21,221 bases of DNA. Source: Candidatus Poribacteria bacterium (GTDB lineage: Bacteria > Poribacteria > DTPJ01 > WJIO01). The stretch spans positions 1-21,221 of the forward strand of contig WJIO01000172.1 of the NCBI GenBank assembly GCA_014730235.1, given 5' to 3'. The notes under the pieces were generated by a model that was not told where the DNA came from, did not search any database, and worked only from the letters and a program-made list of their open reading frames with translations. A program made the position numbers and the translations under genes. Below are positions 17,921 to 21,221 of the stretch, in pieces; the stretch's first letter is position 1; the number at the start of each line of letters is the position of its first letter.

Positions 17921-19132
17921 ATGCCAGATTTAACAATACCAATACCCAGAACTCCACCAGACCTCAAAACCATAAGCGAAATTACCATAAAATGGTTGCT
18001 TGAAAAAGCTCCGGAAAAGATTATTACGCCAACAAAGACCTGGAAAAATGAGCACTGGCGGGTTGCCAGATGGGCTATATGGGCCCAGGGAATAGGCCCA
18101 ATGCTTTATTTTCATCTCAGGGATAAGGCCTCTTTTAATGAATTTCCCCGGCATTTCTGCCAATATTTATCCGGTCAGTATTATTTAAACAGTCAGCGAA
18201 TATCCGTAATGATGGATGAATTATATACTATTCTTGACGCGTTTAACGAGAATAGAATTGATGTTATACCCCTTAAAGGCAGCCTGTTGAATGTATTATA
18301 TTATAAAGACCCGGGGTTAAGACCAATGGCAGACATCGATTTGCTTGTAAAACCGGTGGATATGGAATGTATACATAATTTACTGTCTAAAATGGGTTAT
18401 AAGGTATTGAATGAATCCTGGAGACACCGGGTTTATGTAATAGCAAAGGCTTCCAGAAAGCTGGTTCTTGAGGGAGAACATCCGGAAAATCCTCGACAAC
18501 TGGAGATTCATTTTGATATAAGGGAAAACTTTTTAGGTGTGGATTACAGACTTTCCGATTTAATGTGGAATAACTGCCATCCCGGAAAAATTGGCAATTC
18601 TTCCGGGATGATCCTGGACCCCTGGGCGCTTCTTATACATTTGCTTTTACACACCAACCGACATATATGGAAACATTCTGCACGTTTCAGGCAGTTGGTG
18701 GATATAAGTATAGTCGCATCGGAACTTAGTAAGAATGATTGGAGTAAGTTTCTGGAAGAAATGGCGTGTATATCTAGGAAGCATGTATTTTATTCTTCTT
18801 TTTTATTTGTAATGAAATATCCTGGAATGGATTTGCCTTCAGAGGTATGCGATAAATTATCGGATTATAATAATACAAGTTTACATAAACTTTTAAAACG
18901 TATGGATCTTTCTGATTTTTCTGTATGTAACCCGTCTCCAATCTCACCTTTTGAGAGATTTAGATGGAACGAATCAGGCAGGGATCATCTTACAAGTTTT
19001 TTGCACATAATTTCACCTGCCCATAGTTGGTCATTTTTGTTATGGTTTATTTGCTATATGATGGGTTTTTCTCGTTATGATCCCTTTAACGATTATTTTA
19101 TAAAATTAAGAAACTATGTTGTAGGCAAATGA
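17921..19132 (+). CDS. PF14907-type nucleotidyltransferase family protein
   Basis: 403 aa. The segment LKGSLLNVLYYKDPGLRPMA followed by DIDLLV (about residues 118-143) is the signature of the uncharacterised nucleotidyltransferase family (NTP_transf_5): a Gly-Ser turn after the LKG, then the Dx[D] metal pair at D138 and D140. QLEIHFDI about 55 residues later is the likely third acidic strand. A His-rich helix (LLIHLLLHTNRHIW) is also typical. Such proteins turn up near polysaccharide or peptide-modification genes, but their reaction is not known to me. The ATG is preceded by AGGA at a short spacing, so the start is only moderately sure. It lies just after the operon terminator, and I see no clear promoter of its own; read-through is possible. 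It converges on the sugar isomerase gene. Confidence 0.75.
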   Translation: MPDLTIPIPRTPPDLKTISEITIKWLLEKAPEKIITPTKTWKNEHWRVARWAIWAQGIGPMLYFHLRDKASFNEFPRHFCQYLSGQYYLNSQRISVMMDELYTILDAFNENRIDVIPLKGSLLNVLYYKDPGLRPMADIDLLVKPVDMECIHNLLSKMGYKVLNESWRHRVYVIAKASRKLVLEGEHPENPRQLEIHFDIRENFLGVDYRLSDLMWNNCHPGKIGNSSGMILDPWALLIHLLLHTNRHIWKHSARFRQLVDISIVASELSKNDWSKFLEEMACISRKHVFYSSFLFVMKYPGMDLPSEVCDKLSDYNNTSLHKLLKRMDLSDFSVCNPSPISPFERFRWNESGRDHLTSFLHIISPAHSWSFLLWFICYMMGFSRYDPFNDYFIKLRNYVVGK

Positions 19133-19148
19133 CATTATAAGCTTTAGT

Positions 19149-19176
19149 AAACAGGCGCGCATTTGCGCGCCCGTTT
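19149..19176. terminator. Bidirectional terminator between convergent genes
   Basis: A perfect 8-bp GC stem GGCGCGCA/TGCGCGCC (19154-19161, 19164-19171) extends through one mismatch to AAAC/GTTT arms at 19149-19152 and 19173-19176. It is centred in the 62-bp gap between the stop codons of the nucleotidyltransferase and sugar isomerase genes, and has A/T flanks on both sides. Confidence 0.8.
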
Positions 19177-19194
19177 GTATAAACTTACAATAAT

Positions 19195-19986
19195 TTACAT
19201 AGCCACAATTTTTCTCATTCTTTCAGCAATGTCAATTAGTTTAGCCCTGTCTCCTCCAACCTCATGTACTGCATAAGTATCATAACCGATCTTCCTGAAT
19301 TCTTCCATCAGGAGGGGCCAATCTGTATCACCGTCTAATAAATTGACAAAACTATGTTCACGCCGGTTGAAGTCCTTGAAATGAACCTTCTTGATCCTGC
19401 TTCCCAATTCTCTGATCCATTGTTCTGGATAACCATAAGCCATCATATTGGCGGTGTCCAGATATGTGGCTATATATTCGCTACCGGCAGCATCAACAAA
19501 TTCCCGCATTTCTTTTGGATTCAGGAGAAATTTATTCCACACATTTTCAACGCATATAGCGCATTTGTTGGATTCAGCTATTGGAGCCAGTTCCTTTAAT
19601 TCATCCAGAAATCCATCCCATGCTTCCTGGTAAGTTCCCTGGGATGTTAGCTGACCTGGATGCAGCAACATACCGTCTACTCCCAGAACACTGGCTATTT
19701 CCAGAATCCTTATTACAGATTTACTGCGAGTCTTTCTGTCCTCTGGATTCAGACTCAGCATATTACCGCCGTTGCTGTATCCGCCGATAAGGCTGCTGAT
19801 CTTAACCCCGGCGTCGGCACATTTTTTGCCAACCTCTTTAATATCCGAATCGCTCATATTAATATCGAGGGTGCCGCCTTCACGGAAAGAAAGCTCTATA
19901 CACTCGTAACCAGCTTCTTTACATAGATCAAGAGATTCTTCCAGAGTCATACTGGATATGATTATCTGTGTAATTCCAATTTTCAT
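19195..19986 (-). CDS. Sugar phosphate isomerase/epimerase, xylose isomerase-like TIM barrel
   Basis: 263 aa, a normal length for the family (AP_endonuc_2/TIM barrel). The four metal ligands expected of D-tagatose 3-epimerase-like enzymes are visible: Glu147 (CVENVWNKF), Asp177 (YLDTANMM), His202 (KKVHFKDF) and Glu242 (AVHEVGG). His109 (MLLHPG) is a likely active-site residue. Enzymes of this fold isomerise or epimerise ketoses, inosose or hydroxypyruvate-type substrates using a divalent metal in the cytosol. A GGAGGA ribosome-binding site lies about 9 nt before the ATG. It runs alone on the minus strand. The nearby Gfo/Idh/MocA gene is a frequent companion of this family in sugar and inositol breakdown, which suggests but does not prove a shared pathway. 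Confidence 0.88.
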   Translation of the reverse strand: MKIGITQIIISSMTLEESLDLCKEAGYECIELSFREGGTLDINMSDSDIKEVGKKCADAGVKISSLIGGYSNGGNMLSLNPEDRKTRSKSVIRILEIASVLGVDGMLLHPGQLTSQGTYQEAWDGFLDELKELAPIAESNKCAICVENVWNKFLLNPKEMREFVDAAGSEYIATYLDTANMMAYGYPEQWIRELGSRIKKVHFKDFNRREHSFVNLLDGDTDWPLLMEEFRKIGYDTYAVHEVGGDRAKLIDIAERMRKIVAM

Positions 19987-20030
19987 TTGTTATTTCCTCC
20001 TCGTTTATATGTTTAAAAAAATAAAACATG

Positions 20031-20062
20031 GGTATTTTATACCTACTGTTTTTAATGGTCAA
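20031..20062 (-). promoter_or_regulatory. Promoter with overlapping operator-like palindrome, sugar isomerase gene
   Basis: On the minus strand TTGACC (20057-20062) and TAAAAT (20034-20039) are 17 bp apart, about 48 bp upstream of the start codon. The perfect palindrome GGTAT-TTT-ATACC (20031-20043) covers the -10 box and could be a repressor site. A second perfect palindrome, TAGAATTCTA (20075-20084), lies 12 bp upstream of the -35 box. Confidence 0.5.
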
Positions 20063-20087
20063 GGAAAATGTTAGTAGAATTCTATTT

Positions 20088-20323
20088 ACTGATATTTCTA
20101 AAATTAACTAAAACCATATGTTGCAGTGCTTAAAGAGACACTAGCAAATGAAAATGCTATCAGGCTGTCATTCCTGCGAAACTCTTATTCCTTTTTGCTC
20201 AAGCTTTTTCAAAAAGCTTGAAGCAGGAATGACATAGAATTATATTCTTTGAGCATTTTCATCTGTTTCTTCATGCTGAATTCTTATAAACATTGGTTTT
20301 AGAGATTTTTTAGAATTCTCAGT
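20088..20323. repeat. 236-bp MITE-like inverted repeat with nested hairpins, element C
   Basis: The ends form an imperfect terminal inverted repeat: ACTGATATTTCTAAAA...CTAAAACCA on the left (20088-20116) and its near reverse complement at 20294-20323. Further matching arms occur inward: ATGAAAATGCT (20148-20158) with AGCATTTTCAT (20252-20262), and GTCATTCCTGC (20167-20177) with GCAGGAATGAC (20223-20233). The centre holds a second perfect hairpin, 20199-20221 (TCAAGCTTTTT, 1-nt centre, AAAAAGCTTGA). The element has no coding capacity. It fills most of the gap between the sugar isomerase promoter and the stop codon of the PurF-like gene. A target-site duplication is not clear. Confidence 0.75.
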
Positions 20324-20332
20324 GTTTATTAT

Positions 20333-21221
20333 TTAATATCCCCGCCAGCAGTAAAGACAGAGCTTATCTTCCGGCAAACCTATTGCTTCTATCATATCAT
20401 CCAGCAACTGATACCTCAAAGTGCTAACATCAAGGTCTTGCCTGATCCATTCTAACATTTTCGCATATTCTTTAGAATCAGCATCTATATATGCCTCAAT
20501 ATCTTCTAAATCACAATCCTCAATATCTCTTATGGCCCGACGAGCTGCAAGCTCATCAATGTTTCTGGTGGAGGATAGGTAGATACATGGGAACATAAGG
20601 GGTGGACAGGCTGGTCTGACGTGAATTTCCTTTGCTTTGGCCTGCCATAATTTTCTAACTGTTTCGTTTTTAAGCTGTGTTCCCCTTACAATGGAATCTT
20701 CACAAAGTACTATTCTTTGTTCCCGAATGACATCTTCATTAGGTAAAAGCTTCATCCTTGCAACGTAATCTCTTTCCTGCTGTGACATCGGTGTATAGCT
20801 TCTTCCGTAAGAGGGTGTGTATTTTACAAGAGGTCTTCGATAGGGGATGCCTTTTTCCACAGCGTATCCCAAACCATGCCCGGTTCCTGAATCTGGAACA
20901 CCGGCAGCGTAATCTGCCTGAATGTCGTCACGCATAGCCAAAGCTTTTCCGCAACGTTCCCGAACTAATTCAACCTGTATACCTTCTACATGTGAAGCAG
21001 GAAAGCTGGTATAAATCCATAAAAAAGAGCATATCTGGAGATTATCCGGATTTCCTTCACATAATTTTACACACCTTGATCCGGATATCAAATCGATTTC
21101 ACCGGGCTGAAGAAATCTTATATCCGTGTAACCCATATTAGCAAAAGCGCAGCTTTCGGAGGCTACTGCGATACTTTCGTCTTTTGTACCAACAACTAGA
21201 GGGGTGCGGCCGTGTTTATCC
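20333..21221 (-). CDS. PurF-like amidophosphoribosyltransferase, N-terminally truncated by the window edge
   Basis: About 296 residues are present and the frame is open to the window end, so the ATG at 21136 is internal. The first visible residues (DKHGRTPLVVG, then AVASESCAF and PGEIDLISG) match the end of the PurF glutaminase domain. The phosphoribosyltransferase domain follows: GVPDSGTGHGLGYA, KYTPSYGRSYTPMSQQERD and the PRPP loop IVLCEDSIVRGTQ. PurF makes phosphoribosylamine from PRPP and glutamine, the first step of purine synthesis. Cysteines in QICSFLW, FPCIY and LCLYC sit where [4Fe-4S] ligands lie in the Bacillus-type enzyme. The protein is divergent: FLWIYTSFPASH replaces the usual FEYVYFARPDS, EDSIVRGTQ replaces DDSIVRGTT, and YLSSTRNIDEL replaces the YGIDxP-type segment. 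It may be a PurF paralogue rather than the housekeeping enzyme. The catalytic N-terminal Cys is outside the window. Confidence 0.8.
   Translation of the reverse strand, partial: DKHGRTPLVVGTKDESIAVASESCAFANMGYTDIRFLQPGEIDLISGSRCVKLCEGNPDNLQICSFLWIYTSFPASHVEGIQVELVRERCGKALAMRDDIQADYAAGVPDSGTGHGLGYAVEKGIPYRRPLVKYTPSYGRSYTPMSQQERDYVARMKLLPNEDVIREQRIVLCEDSIVRGTQLKNETVRKLWQAKAKEIHVRPACPPLMFPCIYLSSTRNIDELAARRAIRDIEDCDLEDIEAYIDADSKEYAKMLEWIRQDLDVSTLRYQLLDDMIEAIGLPEDKLCLYCWRGY

Overview
The window comes from an AT-rich bacterial genome, probably a metagenomic assembly. The best lineage clue is the long secreted protein at 7660-11544. It combines a beta-helix, an IPT/TIG-like domain, a cohesin-like domain, a two-repeat dockerin and a C-terminal FlgD/T9SS-type tail with the motif YPNPFNPETWIPFQLSE. 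That tail, the dockerin style (DVNRDGIVDIFDFV), the Bacteroidetes-type 'asparagine synthetase B' family protein and the sugar-catabolic gene types resemble what I know of Candidatus Poribacteria and other FCB-like lineages. This is inference; no rRNA or tRNA gene is visible to settle it.

Layout. (1) 1-372, + strand: 3' end of an ExbD/TolR-type gene, cut by the window edge. (2) 447-7502, - strand: a three-gene envelope cassette transcribed as a 1153-aa membrane-anchored coiled-coil protein, a 760-aa exported TPR protein and a 421-aa exported 'AsnB-like' protein. It converges on exbD. (3) 7660-11544, - strand: the 1294-aa secreted modular protein, followed by a strong terminator hairpin (7600-7632). 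(4) 12037-14271, - strand: an exported PL11-type rhamnogalacturonan lyase, bracketed by two ~94% identical direct copies of a palindromic element. (5) 14731-17864, + strand: a two-gene operon with a good sigma70-like promoter, encoding a short glycyl radical enzyme and a Gfo/Idh/MocA oxidoreductase. It ends at a hairpin terminator. (6) 17921-19132, + strand: a PF14907-like nucleotidyltransferase. (7) 19195-19986, - strand: a xylose-isomerase-like TIM-barrel sugar isomerase/epimerase, converging on gene 6 across a shared GC-rich terminator. (8) 20333-21221, - strand: a divergent PurF-like amidophosphoribosyltransferase, cut by the window edge.

How the genes may work together: the lyase would cut rhamnogalacturonan outside the cytoplasm. 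The glycyl radical enzyme, NAD(P)-dependent oxidoreductase and sugar isomerase/epimerase could act on the resulting sugars or uronates. This pathway link rests only on gene neighbourhood. The glycyl radical enzyme has its catalytic Cys and Gly but no activating radical-SAM enzyme in the window. It carries a Trp in the normally small-residue position before the radical Gly, and it is shorter than described family members.

Non-coding structure is unusually rich. Palindromic elements sharing the core ATTCCTGC...GCAGGAAT lie at 11911-12036, 14382-14590 and 20088-20323. The last is a ~236-bp MITE-like inverted repeat whose core hairpin appears to be split by a second hairpin. No transposase, CRISPR array or RNA gene was seen.
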